Source: Sandaracinobacteroides sayramensis (GTDB lineage: Bacteria; Pseudomonadota; Alphaproteobacteria; Sphingomonadales; Sphingomonadaceae). From it: DNA of 64,000 nt. Below, in pieces: positions 45,609-54,265 of the stretch. The first letter of the stretch is position 1, and the number at the start of each line of letters is the position of its first letter. The notes beneath the pieces were generated by a model that was not told the origin of the DNA, ran no database searches, and saw nothing but the letters and a program-made list of their open reading frames with translations. The position numbers were made by a program, and so were the translations under genes. Where the stretch lies: assembly GCF_022014495.1 (NCBI RefSeq), contig NZ_JAKLSQ010000019.1, positions 59,071 through 123,070 of the forward strand, written 5' to 3'.

Positions 45609-47180
45609 TCAGGCGCTTCCCAGCCAGCTCCGGCAGGCCGCGAGCGCATCGCCCGCCTGCCCGGTGCAGACCTCGGCGGTGCGCAGGCGCAGCTTCTCCA
45701 GCGTCTGCGCGCCATCGTGGCTGGCGCTCCAGGCATTCAGCGACTTGCCCAGCCCTTCCAGCCGCTGCCGGGTGCGCTGGTGATAGCTGTCGGGCTGGCC
45801 CGCCAGCTCGCCCAGCACCTGCGCGGCGGCGGTCTCGATCCCGGCCTTGTCGTCGGGCGTCAGCCGCAGCAGCCCTTCCACATAGGTCACGCCCCATTGC
45901 ACCCGGCTCGCCGGCCCTTCGGAGGTTTCATAGCCGCGCTTCAGCCAGTCGACCGCGGCCCCGGTGTCGCCGCGCTCCTCAGCCAGCTTCGCCAGCGACG
46001 GCATGTAGTAATAGGGCGCCTGCGACTTCTCGAGCTCGGCCTTCAGCAGCCGTTCCGCGCCGGGCTTGTCCCCGGCGTCGCCCAGCAGCCGGGCGGCGGT
46101 GCTGATGAGGGACTGGCGCTCATAGGGGTTCTTCGCCGCCCCGTCCGCCCAGGCGACGCGCTGGTGCACCTTCTCCACCAGTTCCGGCGGCAGCGCGATA
46201 TCCTTGCTGGCGCCATTGGGATGGCTGGCGCGGTAAAGCGCGATTTCCGCCCCGAGGGAGGAAAGGCGGTCGCCGGTGCCGAGGCTTTCGTCGGCGTGGA
46301 AACCGTCGAGCCCCGTCACCAGCGCCTTCGCCAGCGCCTCGCGCTCCGGCCCGGCGGGGGCGGCGGCCTGCACCAGCCGCACCGCGCCATAGGTGAGCGT
46401 GCTGCGGTTGCCGCGCAGCTCCTCGGGGGAGGCGAGGACGGCTTCCAGCGTCTTTCGCGCTTCCGCCTGCGCGGCCGGCGTCAGCGCCGGCGCGTCCTTC
46501 GGCCGCTGCGCCAGCGCCTGCAGCGCGAACTGCCGCTTCAGCGGCTCGGTCGGCGCCACCGCCGCCAGCTTCGCCAGAGTGGCGGCCGCGCCGCCCTCTG
46601 CCTCCTCGTCCTGCCAGCCGCCGAAGCCGGCGATCACCGTCCAGTCGTCGGCGGACAGCGCCTTGGGGTCGGACTGCGCCCGCTTCAGCAGTTCCGCCAC
46701 ATTGGCGCTGCCCTTCTGCACGGCGGCCAGCGTCGCCGTCACCTGCCCGGGGTCGCCGCTGCCCGACAGGCGGGTCACTTCGGTGCGGTCCGGGCGCAGG
46801 ATGATGAGGGTGGGATAGCCCTTGATCTTGAAGCGCTCGCCCCAGGCCTGGGCGCCGGCGGAATCCCCGTCCAGATAGACGGGGATGAAATCGCGGGTGC
46901 GCGCCACGAAATCCGGATCCTTGAAAAGCCCGGCCTTCAGCCGGTTGCAGGGCGGGCACCAGACCGCGCCCCAGTAGAGCAGAACCGGCTTGCCCTGCTC
47001 GGCCGCCTCCTGGAAGGCGTCCGCCACGTCGCCGTCGCGCCAGGCGATTTCGGCGACGCCCGCCTTTTCCGCCGCCTTTTCGGCGGCGGGCGGGGAGCAG
47101 GCCGGCAGCAGCGCCAGCGCCGACAGGAGGGCCAGCGGCGCGGCCAGCGTGCCGAGGCGGAGCTTCGCGGATATCGTCAT
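45609..47180 (-). CDS. thioredoxin-like lipoprotein with a helical repeat C-terminus
   Basis: A 523-residue exported protein. The lipobox cysteine is Cys28 (ALLPAC), so the protein should be membrane anchored. Residues of about 50-150 form a thioredoxin fold with the CXXC pair Cys75/Cys78 (WCPPC), and cis-Pro in GYPTLIIL. The rest is alpha-helical with repeat-like segments, which may be TPR-like. It lies 59 nt after a siderophore-type receptor gene and probably shares its transcript. A periplasmic disulphide or thiol-reducing role is predicted by the motif; the partner is unknown. Confidence 0.88.
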   Translation of the reverse strand: MTISAKLRLGTLAAPLALLSALALLPACSPPAAEKAAEKAGVAEIAWRDGDVADAFQEAAEQGKPVLLYWGAVWCPPCNRLKAGLFKDPDFVARTRDFIPVYLDGDSAGAQAWGERFKIKGYPTLIILRPDRTEVTRLSGSGDPGQVTATLAAVQKGSANVAELLKRAQSDPKALSADDWTVIAGFGGWQDEEAEGGAAATLAKLAAVAPTEPLKRQFALQALAQRPKDAPALTPAAQAEARKTLEAVLASPEELRGNRSTLTYGAVRLVQAAAPAGPEREALAKALVTGLDGFHADESLGTGDRLSSLGAEIALYRASHPNGASKDIALPPELVEKVHQRVAWADGAAKNPYERQSLISTAARLLGDAGDKPGAERLLKAELEKSQAPYYYMPSLAKLAEERGDTGAAVDWLKRGYETSEGPASRVQWGVTYVEGLLRLTPDDKAGIETAAAQVLGELAGQPDSYHQRTRQRLEGLGKSLNAWSASHDGAQTLEKLRLRTAEVCTGQAGDALAACRSWLGSA

Positions 47181-47239
47181 GATTCCATTCTCCATCGAGA
47201 AGCCTTCGCCCTTCGGGCGGGGCGGAACGGGCCGGGAAC

Positions 47240-49462
47240 TCAAAGGCTCACCTTCAGGTCGAGGCTGATGATGCGGGGGATGCCCGGCGACAGCGAGTAG
47301 CAGCAGGTGCTGGTGCCGCTGTTCCAGAACTTCCGGTCGAACAGATTCTGCACCTGGCCGCGCAACGTCACCTCGCGGCCGCCGAACTCGAAGGCATAGT
47401 CGGCGCCCAGATTGGTCAGCAGCACGTCCGGGGTGTAGACGGTCCAGTCCTTCGCCTGGTTGTTGTAGATCGCCGCCTTGCCCTGATAGCGCAGCAGGCC
47501 GCGCAGGCCGAAGCCCGGCAGGAAGGCGGGGTTGTAATCGAGGTTCAGCACCCCGTTCCACCGCGCCGTGCCATGCAGCGGCCGGCCGATCAGCCAGCTG
47601 TTGGTGGCCTCCTTGTGCTTGCCGTCGACGAAGGTGCCCGACACGCCGACCGCCCATTCCGGGCTGAAGCGGATGCGGCCGGCCGCCTCCACGCCCTGGT
47701 AACGCTCGATCCCGTCCTGCACCAGGCGGTTCTCGTCGGTGATGAGGTTGGCGCCGCGGTCCAGCCGGAACACCGCCAGCTCGCCCGAAAGATTGGCGCG
47801 CTCGAACTTGGCGCCGGCTTCATACTGCTTGCTTTTGAGCGCCGGAAGAATGTCTCCGGCGTTGGTGTAGATGTCGCCGACGATGGTGCCCGCGCCCAGC
47901 GCCTCGATGTAGCTGGCGTAGAAGGTGGTGCCTTCGTCGGGCCGGAAAAGCACCGCCAGCGTCGGCGAGGTTCCGCTGGTTTCATAGTCGTTGGTGAGCG
48001 CCAGTGTGGCCCAGGCCCAGGATTTCGAGTGGAACTTCGTGTAGCGCACGCCCACCAGCAGCGAGAGCTTGTCGAAGAAGGTGATGGTGTCGCTGATGAA
48101 GGCGGACTTCTCCTCGTCCCACCCGGTCTTCTTCTTGTCCACGTTGCGGCTGTTGTCAAAATTCCAGCGCACCAGCACCGGGTCGAAGATGTTGCCGCCG
48201 GCCTGGATGGTGGCGGCGTTCTGGCCGTGCCGGCCGGTGCTGTCCCGCCAGTCGAGCCCGGCGACGATCTGGTGCCGGATCGCCCCGGTTTCGAACTTCC
48301 CTTCCAGATAGAAGGAGGCGAGCGTGTTCGAATAGACGTTGAAGCCGTCGAACAGCCGCAGCGCATAGTCGCCCTGCTGGTTGATCAGCATGATCCGCTC
48401 ATAGGGCAGCCGGTGGTTGCTGCCGACCTTGCCGAAGCTGATGCGGGCCGACCAGTCCGGGTCGAACTGCCAGTTCAGGCTGGTGGTGGCGTTGTAGAGA
48501 TGCCCGTCGGTGTAGGTGTCGTCGGAGGCGAAGCGGGTGCGGCCGCTGACGGGATCGGGCACCTCCTTGTCCTGATAGGTGGGCACGAAGGGATTGGCGT
48601 TGCCGCCCACCACCCAGCTCGGCTCGGCCCGGTCCAGCCGGTTGTGGTGGTAGAAGGCGTCGGCGTTCCAGACGAGGGTATCGGTCAGCTTCAGTTGCAG
48701 GCCGACCGAGGCGCCGCGCCGCAGATGCTTGCCCTGATTGTAGGTCTCGCCGAACTCCTGCACCAGGTTCACCCGATAGCCCAACGCGCCGTGCGTGTTG
48801 CCCGCGTCGACATGCTGCTTGAACAGCGTGGAGGACTGGTAGCCGAGGGTCACGTCCAGCAGCGGCTCGGCGGTCGGCCGCTTGGTGATGAAGTTGATGA
48901 TGCCGCCCGGCGCCGCGAAGCCGTAGATGAAGCCGCCCGCGCCCTTCAGGAGCTGCACCTGGTCGAGGAACTCGGCCGGCGTGTCGGCGCCCTGCGCGTC
49001 GCGCAGCGGGATGCCGTTGAAGAGGAAGCTGCGCACCGCCGCGCCGCGCACGGTGATCCACTGGGCGTGGATGTTGTAGCTGCTGCCGCCGTCGCGGCCG
49101 ACGCTCGAGTCGGCGATGAAATAGTCGGCGGTGGTGTGGGCGCGCAGCTTCTCGATTTCCTCCGCCCCGGTGGTGGCGATGGAGAAAGGCGTTTCCAGCG
49201 AGGTCCGCGCCCCCAGCGCGCCAGAGCTGATCTGCGAGGTGGCGCGCTCCGCCTGGCCGGTGACGATGATGGTTTCGCTGCTGTCCGTCGCCTCCGCGTC
49301 CGCAGCGGCGTCGGCCGCCAGCGCCGGGGCGGCGAGCGTCTGCGCGGCCGCGAGCGCCAGAAGCGAAATGCGGTTGGGCCGGAGACTGGGCCGGAGACCG
49401 GGCCGGCGACTGGACAGGCGGTGGAGCGGGTGGCGGAAACTGGCGCCGTCTGTTCTGATCAT
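47240..49462 (-). CDS. TonB-dependent siderophore-type receptor
   Basis: A 740-residue outer-membrane receptor. The signal peptide follows an Arg-rich N-terminal stretch and ends near APALAADA. The TonB box (TIIVTGQAER) and plug (VQLLKGAGGFIYGFAAPGG) are clear, and there is no STN domain. A Cys-Cys pair lies near the C-terminus (STCCYSLSPG). The start at 49462 has an AGGGAA site. The next gene downstream encodes a thioredoxin-like lipoprotein and the one upstream an exported OsmC protein, suggesting a redox-active or sulfur-containing ligand (inference). Confidence 0.88.
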   Translation of the reverse strand: MIRTDGASFRHPLHRLSSRRPGLRPSLRPNRISLLALAAAQTLAAPALAADAAADAEATDSSETIIVTGQAERATSQISSGALGARTSLETPFSIATTGAEEIEKLRAHTTADYFIADSSVGRDGGSSYNIHAQWITVRGAAVRSFLFNGIPLRDAQGADTPAEFLDQVQLLKGAGGFIYGFAAPGGIINFITKRPTAEPLLDVTLGYQSSTLFKQHVDAGNTHGALGYRVNLVQEFGETYNQGKHLRRGASVGLQLKLTDTLVWNADAFYHHNRLDRAEPSWVVGGNANPFVPTYQDKEVPDPVSGRTRFASDDTYTDGHLYNATTSLNWQFDPDWSARISFGKVGSNHRLPYERIMLINQQGDYALRLFDGFNVYSNTLASFYLEGKFETGAIRHQIVAGLDWRDSTGRHGQNAATIQAGGNIFDPVLVRWNFDNSRNVDKKKTGWDEEKSAFISDTITFFDKLSLLVGVRYTKFHSKSWAWATLALTNDYETSGTSPTLAVLFRPDEGTTFYASYIEALGAGTIVGDIYTNAGDILPALKSKQYEAGAKFERANLSGELAVFRLDRGANLITDENRLVQDGIERYQGVEAAGRIRFSPEWAVGVSGTFVDGKHKEATNSWLIGRPLHGTARWNGVLNLDYNPAFLPGFGLRGLLRYQGKAAIYNNQAKDWTVYTPDVLLTNLGADYAFEFGGREVTLRGQVQNLFDRKFWNSGTSTCCYSLSPGIPRIISLDLKVSL

Positions 49463-49598
49463 GATGCGACTTCCCTGAATTCTGAGATTTCCATTTGGCG
49501 GAGAAGGCAGGCCCGCATATTGCCTATCGTTTCGATAGAAATTTCGGCCGTCGGAAAACCGTCCGCGCCGAACTGCGGGCCCTGCTCTCATTGGCCCT

Positions 49599-50807
49599 TC
49601 ATTGGCCGGCGTAGCGGCCGCGGACGATGCGGCCGTCGATCGGCTGTGAATCCTTCAGCAGATTGTAGATCGGGCAGGAGCCCTCCACCGCGTTGCGCAG
49701 CTTCTCGATCACCGGCGCCGGCGCCGGAGACTGCACATGCACGCTGTAGGAAATGTCCTGGAAGCGCGGCGGAGTTGCGCCGCCGCGCGGGGTCAGCGTC
49801 GCTTTCGTGCGCACTTCCAGCGCGTCCAGCGGCACTTGCGCCTTGGCGGCCTCGATCTCGAAGATGTGCGTCAGGCAGGTGCCGAGCACGCCGATCTGAT
49901 GGTCTTCCGCCGAAGGGGCGAGCCCATGGCCCAGCGGGCCGGCGCGGCCGTCGTGCACGATCTGGAAATTCCGGCCGCCGGTGCGGGTGTTGCGGACGCC
50001 GGTGGCCGGCTCGACCACGGCGTGCGCGCGCAGGCCGGTCGGCTGCGGCCGGTTCGCCTGCGGCTGCGCCGCCAGCTCCTTCTGCCGCTGCTGCCGGCGC
50101 AGGATCGCCTGCCGCTTTTCCACCAGAAAGTCCCTGAGGCCCGGCGGCAGGTTCGGATCGAGCTGCGCCGGGCTGGCCGTCAGGTGGATAGCGCCATGGT
50201 CGAGCGGCTTCCCCTCGCGGATGATGTCGAGCACCGGGGAGTTCCTCTCCACCGCCTGCCGCAGCGCTTCCAGCTGCGCGTCGGTCGCCGGGCTGTCGAG
50301 ATAGGCGACATAGGCGAGGTTGCGCGGATAGGAGACGGTGCGGGTCTTCGCGACTTCGGGGCTGTCCGGGCGGCTGGTGAAGATCACGTCGACGGAATCG
50401 AGCGGGATGTTCTGCGCCGCGGCCTGCAGCACATATTCGTTCGCCACGGCGCTGGCCGCGACCGCCGCGAAGGTGTCCCACGAACCGGCGCCCAGATCAT
50501 AGCCGGCATAGCCGCGATCGCTGTCGCTCAGATACTGATAGTCGCCGATCTGCAGCCGCCGGACTCCGGAGCGGCTTTCGGCCGTCGTCCGCGTCTCGAT
50601 GGTGACCGGCTGCCTCGCCTCGGGCTGCTCCAAGGCGACCTTCTTCTTCGCCACCACCTCGCGCAGCGGCGTCTCGCCGGCGGCCGACGCACCTCCGCCC
50701 AGGAGCAGCGCCAGCCCCATGGAGGTCGCTATCAGCGCCATGCGACGGCGGCGGCGGGCCCGCGCGGCGAAACTGGAACGGAAATCGAAAACGGTCAGAT
50801 CGGGCAA
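49599..50807 (-). CDS. exported tandem OsmC-like protein, first half degenerate
   Basis: A 402-residue protein with two OsmC-type halves. The C-terminal half keeps both cysteines, Cys311 (VLGTCLTHIFEIEAA) and Cys378 (EGSCPIYNLL). In the N-terminal half the matching positions are Ala (AASAVANEYVLQAA) and Ser (ERNSPVLDII), so it cannot form the usual thiol pair. The N-terminus is an RRRRR stretch followed by a hydrophobic segment (ALIATSMGLALLLGGG), predicting export; classical OsmC/Ohr proteins are cytosolic. The start is a TTG; an ATG at 50741 would lack the positive stretch. The Gln/Pro-rich linker is about 50 residues. Confidence 0.82.
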   Translation of the reverse strand: MPDLTVFDFRSSFAARARRRRRMALIATSMGLALLLGGGASAAGETPLREVVAKKKVALEQPEARQPVTIETRTTAESRSGVRRLQIGDYQYLSDSDRGYAGYDLGAGSWDTFAAVAASAVANEYVLQAAAQNIPLDSVDVIFTSRPDSPEVAKTRTVSYPRNLAYVAYLDSPATDAQLEALRQAVERNSPVLDIIREGKPLDHGAIHLTASPAQLDPNLPPGLRDFLVEKRQAILRRQQRQKELAAQPQANRPQPTGLRAHAVVEPATGVRNTRTGGRNFQIVHDGRAGPLGHGLAPSAEDHQIGVLGTCLTHIFEIEAAKAQVPLDALEVRTKATLTPRGGATPPRFQDISYSVHVQSPAPAPVIEKLRNAVEGSCPIYNLLKDSQPIDGRIVRGRYAGQ

Positions 50808-51111
50808 GCCTCTATCTCCCTTGGAACAGGATGGACGGATTCCATGGGCAGGCAGCGGCGCGGCGCATCGAAGCGGCGCGAAATGGCCTTTGCAGGCGCC
50901 GACGGGGCCGGCGACCTTGTTCCATGGAAGGAATCCGGGGTGCCCGACGATGCCGTCTCAGCAACGATGCGGCCTTCGACGCCGGCCGCTCCCCGCAAGC
51001 TACCCAAGCGCGGGAAGGCAGGTAAACAAACCTAATCTATTCGGTTGACAATCCACTCTTGCACGGAGTGGCAATATTGTCGGCCAGTCGGATCGTCAGG
51101 CGGCCGGATCG
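50808..51111. other. 304-nt intergenic region with a hairpin
   Basis: Lies between the OsmC-like gene and the nagA 3' end, both minus strand. No gene is convincing here. A structured element (51047-51081) pairs GACAAT/ATTGTC and CCACTC/GAGTGG around a 7-nt loop, with CAAT bulged. It stands about 30 nt past nagA, so it may end or stabilise that transcript. The OsmC promoter must lie here too; none was picked. A short direct repeat CGGATCGTCAG flanks the hairpin side near 51.09-51.11 kb. Confidence 0.4.
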
Positions 51112-52239
51112 TCAGACGGTCCGGCCGTCGATCCACAGCGCCTTCAATTCCAGTCCGGGGGAAAGGCGGAGCATGGTCGCCGGGCGGCCGGGGGCAAGCT
51201 CCAGCGGCGGCAGGCCGAGGAAGGCGGCGGGGCTTGCGGTCGCCATGCCGACCGCCGTCTCCAGCGGCAGGCCTCCCTGCGCCATGGCGTTGCGCACGGC
51301 GGAAAGCATGTCGAGCGTGGAGCCGGCCAGCACCCCGTCGTCGGAGGTGAGGACATCGCCCTTGCGGCGGATCAGCCGGCCCTGCAGCAGGAATTCCGCC
51401 GCGTCGGACCCGACGCTCGGCATCGCGTCCGTCACCAGCATCAGCCGCGCCGCGCCCTTGGCGCGCAGCGCCACGCGGAAGCTCGCCGGATGGATATGGT
51501 GGCCGTCCAGGATGATCCCGGCGTAGGAATCCGCATCCTCCAGCGCCGCGCCCACCATCCCCGGCGCCCGGTTCACCAGTTGCGACATGGCGTTGAAGAG
51601 ATGCGTGAAGCCGGTGGCCCCGGCGGCGAGCGCGGCCCGCACCGTTTCCCAGTCCGCATCGCTGTGGCCCAGCGCCACCACGACGCCGGCTTCCACCAGC
51701 CGGGCGATGCTGGCCGGCGGCACCACTTCCGGCGCCACCGTCAGCAGGCGCACGCCGCGCCGCGGGCGGGCGAGCAGGCCGAGCATAGCCTCGTCCATGG
51801 CCGTCAGCCGGTCCTCGCGGTGGATGCCGTGACGGGCGGGGCTGATGAAAGGCCCTTCCACATGGATGCCGAGGATTCCCGGCACGCCGGCCGCGATCGC
51901 CGCGTCCACGGCGTCGAGCGCGCGCGCCACCCGGTCGGCCGTGTCGCTGATGAGGGTGGGTAGAATGCCGGTCGAGCCGAAGCGGCGGTGCGCGGCGGCG
52001 ATGCGGGCGATTCCCTCCACATGCGTCTCGTCGTTGAACAGCACGCCGCCGCCGCCGTTCACCTGCAGGTCGATGAAGCCCGGAAGCAGCAGGTCTCCGC
52101 CCAGATCGACTTCCGCGTCGGCCGCCGCCGTTTGCGCGGCTTCGCCGACGGCGGACACCAGCCCGTCTTCCACCAGCAGCGCCTGCGCCCGCAGGCCATC
52201 GGGCGACAGCACCGAACCGTTCAGATATCTCGTTCGCAT
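51112..52239 (-). CDS. nagA: N-acetylglucosamine-6-phosphate deacetylase
   Basis: Removes the acetyl group from GlcNAc-6-phosphate in the cytoplasm; 375 residues, normal for NagA. Metal-site and fold motifs: GFIDLQVNGGGGVLFND, HVEGPFISPARHGIH, GHSDAD, THLFNAMSQLVNRAPGM and TDAMPSVG. Its ATG shares one base with the nagB(II) stop codon (TGATG), so it is co-translated with the SIS-domain deaminase. Third gene of the nagR-nagB(II)-nagA unit. Confidence 0.95.
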   Translation of the reverse strand: MRTRYLNGSVLSPDGLRAQALLVEDGLVSAVGEAAQTAAADAEVDLGGDLLLPGFIDLQVNGGGGVLFNDETHVEGIARIAAAHRRFGSTGILPTLISDTADRVARALDAVDAAIAAGVPGILGIHVEGPFISPARHGIHREDRLTAMDEAMLGLLARPRRGVRLLTVAPEVVPPASIARLVEAGVVVALGHSDADWETVRAALAAGATGFTHLFNAMSQLVNRAPGMVGAALEDADSYAGIILDGHHIHPASFRVALRAKGAARLMLVTDAMPSVGSDAAEFLLQGRLIRRKGDVLTSDDGVLAGSTLDMLSAVRNAMAQGGLPLETAVGMATASPAAFLGLPPLELAPGRPATMLRLSPGLELKALWIDGRTV

Positions 52240-53273
52240 CAAAGCGTTTCCGTCACCTTGCGCAGGCCCGGCGGTGTGTCGGGGTCGCGCCCGCGCGCCA
52301 GCGACAGGCTGTTCGCCAGCCGGTAGAAGCTCTGCGCCAGCAGGATCGGCTGGATGGCGGCGGGCGCATCCTCCAGCACCGGCAGGGCGATTCCCGGCGC
52401 GCCCTTGGGCAGGCCGGCCGTCATCAGCGTGGCGCGGTTGGCCTCGAACAGCCCGGCCAGTTCGCGCACGCTTTCCAGCGCTTCGTCCTGCTGCCCCAGC
52501 AGCAGCACGGGGAAGCCGTCGCGCACGAGCGCCATCGGCCCATGCTTCACTTCGGCGGCGCTGAAGGCCTCGGCGTGGAAGCCGCAGGTTTCCTTCACCT
52601 TCAGCGCCATTTCCTGCGCCACGCCCAGCGCCGGACCGCGCGCCACCACATAGAGATGCTCCGCCCCCACCAGCCGCGGCAGCGCCGCCGACCAGTCCAG
52701 CTCGAAGGCGCGGTCGAGGGCCGAAGGCAGCGCCACCAGCGCCCGCGCCAGCTCCGCGTCGCCATGCCAGGCGGAAAGCAGGTGCAGCATGGCCGAAAGC
52801 GAGGCGATGAAGCTCTTGGTCGCGGCGACGCTGCGCTCCGGCCCGGCGTGGAGGGGCAGCAGCAGGTCGGCCGATGCCGCCAGCGGCGAAGTCTCGTCGT
52901 TCACCAGCGCCAGCAGCAGCGCTCCGCCGGCGCGCAGCCGCTCGGCCGCCGCCAGCAGGTCGGGGCTGCGGCCGGATTGCGAAACCGCCACCGCCGCCGC
53001 ACGCGCAAGCGCCGGGGTGACACCATAGACGGAGGCGGTCGACGGCGAGAAGGAGCCGGTCGGCAGACCGGCGCGCTGCTCCACCCAATAGCGCAGGAAG
53101 GTCGCCGCATTGTCGCTGCTGCCGCGCGCCAGCGTCAGCAGCAGGTCCGTCTCCCGCGCTTTCATGAGCCCGGCGGCGCGCGAGACCGCGCCGGCGTTGG
53201 CGGCCAGTTGCCGCGCCACGACCGCGCCGGCTTCCGCCGCTTCCAGGAACATGCGGGTGCGCGGGCCGTTCAT
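52239..53273 (-). CDS. nagB-II: SIS-domain glucosamine-6-phosphate deaminase, type II
   Basis: A 344-residue protein with two sugar-isomerase (SIS) domains, the GlmS-isomerase-like type that replaces classical NagB in many proteobacteria. Motifs: RGSSDNAATFLRYW, AVSQSGRSPD, NDETSPLAASAD and VKETCGFHAEAFSAAEVKHG. It should turn glucosamine-6-phosphate into fructose-6-phosphate and ammonia. It overlaps nagR (ATGA, 53270-53273) and nagA. The gene order equals that of the known Pseudomonas aeruginosa nag cluster (GntR regulator, deaminase, deacetylase, nagF, nagE). Confidence 0.9.
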   Translation of the reverse strand: MNGPRTRMFLEAAEAGAVVARQLAANAGAVSRAAGLMKARETDLLLTLARGSSDNAATFLRYWVEQRAGLPTGSFSPSTASVYGVTPALARAAAVAVSQSGRSPDLLAAAERLRAGGALLLALVNDETSPLAASADLLLPLHAGPERSVAATKSFIASLSAMLHLLSAWHGDAELARALVALPSALDRAFELDWSAALPRLVGAEHLYVVARGPALGVAQEMALKVKETCGFHAEAFSAAEVKHGPMALVRDGFPVLLLGQQDEALESVRELAGLFEANRATLMTAGLPKGAPGIALPVLEDAPAAIQPILLAQSFYRLANSLSLARGRDPDTPPGLRKVTETL

Positions 53274-54025
53274 GGCGCGTCCGGCGCCACCAGTTCGGCG
53301 ACGAAATCGTAGGAGTCGCCCCGGTAGTAGGAGCGGGTGAATTCCACCGTCCGCCCGTCGCGGGCGAAGCCGCGCCGCTCGATCTCCAGCCCGGCGGAGC
53401 CGCGCTCTATGCCCAGCAGGTCGGACTGGTCGTCGCGGAACAGCACGGCGCGCAGGCGTTGCAGCACCCGCACCGGGCGATTGTCGGCGAGCGCCGCGTA
53501 AAGCGATTCGCGGACCGCCTCCACCCCCGGCAGCGCGAAAGCGGGGATGGTGGAATGCTCGATCGCCATCGAAACCTCGTCTGCGTGGCGGATGCGGGCG
53601 AAGCGGTAGACGGCGGTGCCGGGCGAAAGCCCCAGCGCCATCGCCTCTTCCGGCGTGACCAGCCCTTCCGAGCGCGACAGCCACACCGAATGCGGCGTGC
53701 GCCCGCGCGCCTGCATGTCCTCGCTGAAGGAGGAGATGGCGGCGAAATTCTTCTCCACCCGCTCGGCCACGAAGGTGCCGGCGCCCTGCCGGCGGACCAG
53801 CAGGCCGGCTTCCACCAGCCCCTCGAACGCCTTGCGCACGGTCACGCGGGAAACCGAGAGACTGTCGGCCAGATCGCGCTCGGGCGGCAGGGCTTCTCCG
53901 GCGCGCAGCCGGTTGCTGGAAATAGCGTCGTGGATCTGGCGCTTCAGCTGCACATAGAGCGGCGCGGAATCCCCTTCCAGAGGACCGATTCGCTCCACGA
54001 AGCGCTGCGCCACCTGCTCCTGCAT
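53270..54025 (-). CDS. nagR: GntR/HutC-family regulator, NagR-like
   Basis: A 251-residue repressor-type protein. The N-terminal winged helix (PLYVQLKRQIHDAISSNRLR, PPERDLADSLSVSRVTVRKA) precedes a UTRA effector-binding domain with R-x-R-ADEVSMAIEHSTIP. Proteins of this sort usually respond to GlcNAc-6-phosphate or glucosamine-6-phosphate. The start at 54025 has a GGAAAGG site. It shares a 240-nt control region with the divergent TBDR gene, which should make it the switch for the whole GlcNAc locus. Confidence 0.9.
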   Translation of the reverse strand: MQEQVAQRFVERIGPLEGDSAPLYVQLKRQIHDAISSNRLRAGEALPPERDLADSLSVSRVTVRKAFEGLVEAGLLVRRQGAGTFVAERVEKNFAAISSFSEDMQARGRTPHSVWLSRSEGLVTPEEAMALGLSPGTAVYRFARIRHADEVSMAIEHSTIPAFALPGVEAVRESLYAALADNRPVRVLQRLRAVLFRDDQSDLLGIERGSAGLEIERRGFARDGRTVEFTRSYYRGDSYDFVAELVAPDAP

Positions 54026-54265
54026 GCAAAGCCTTTCCTGCCCCAACCGCGCCAGCTAAGCGCAATGAGAATACCATTTCAAGACCATAAATGGGCAGGA
54101 ACGAAATATCGGCGCGAAATCGGCAGATTCCCTCTTGCCAAGCCACACCAATATGGCATCAATTAAGAAAATGCCTGCTGCCTATGTGCGATATGGTAGC
54201 ATATTGGTGTTTAAACAATATGACTGCCGGGGATAGCCCGGCGATCGGCCAGGGAGATTGAGGCT
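54026..54265. promoter_or_regulatory. divergent nagR/TBDR control region
   Basis: An AT-rich 240-nt region. Near nagR two ACCAT boxes lie 11 bp apart (54073 and 54084); near the TBDR an ATGGT and a TTGGT box lie 11 bp apart in the opposite orientation (54193 and 54204). An ACACCAATATG/CATATTGGTGT inverted pair spans 54145-54210. A further CATATTG-N9-CAATATG dyad (54200-54222) has a TGTTTAAACA palindrome at its centre. These are likely NagR sites, mirrored for two promoters; the assignment is inference. Confidence 0.6.
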
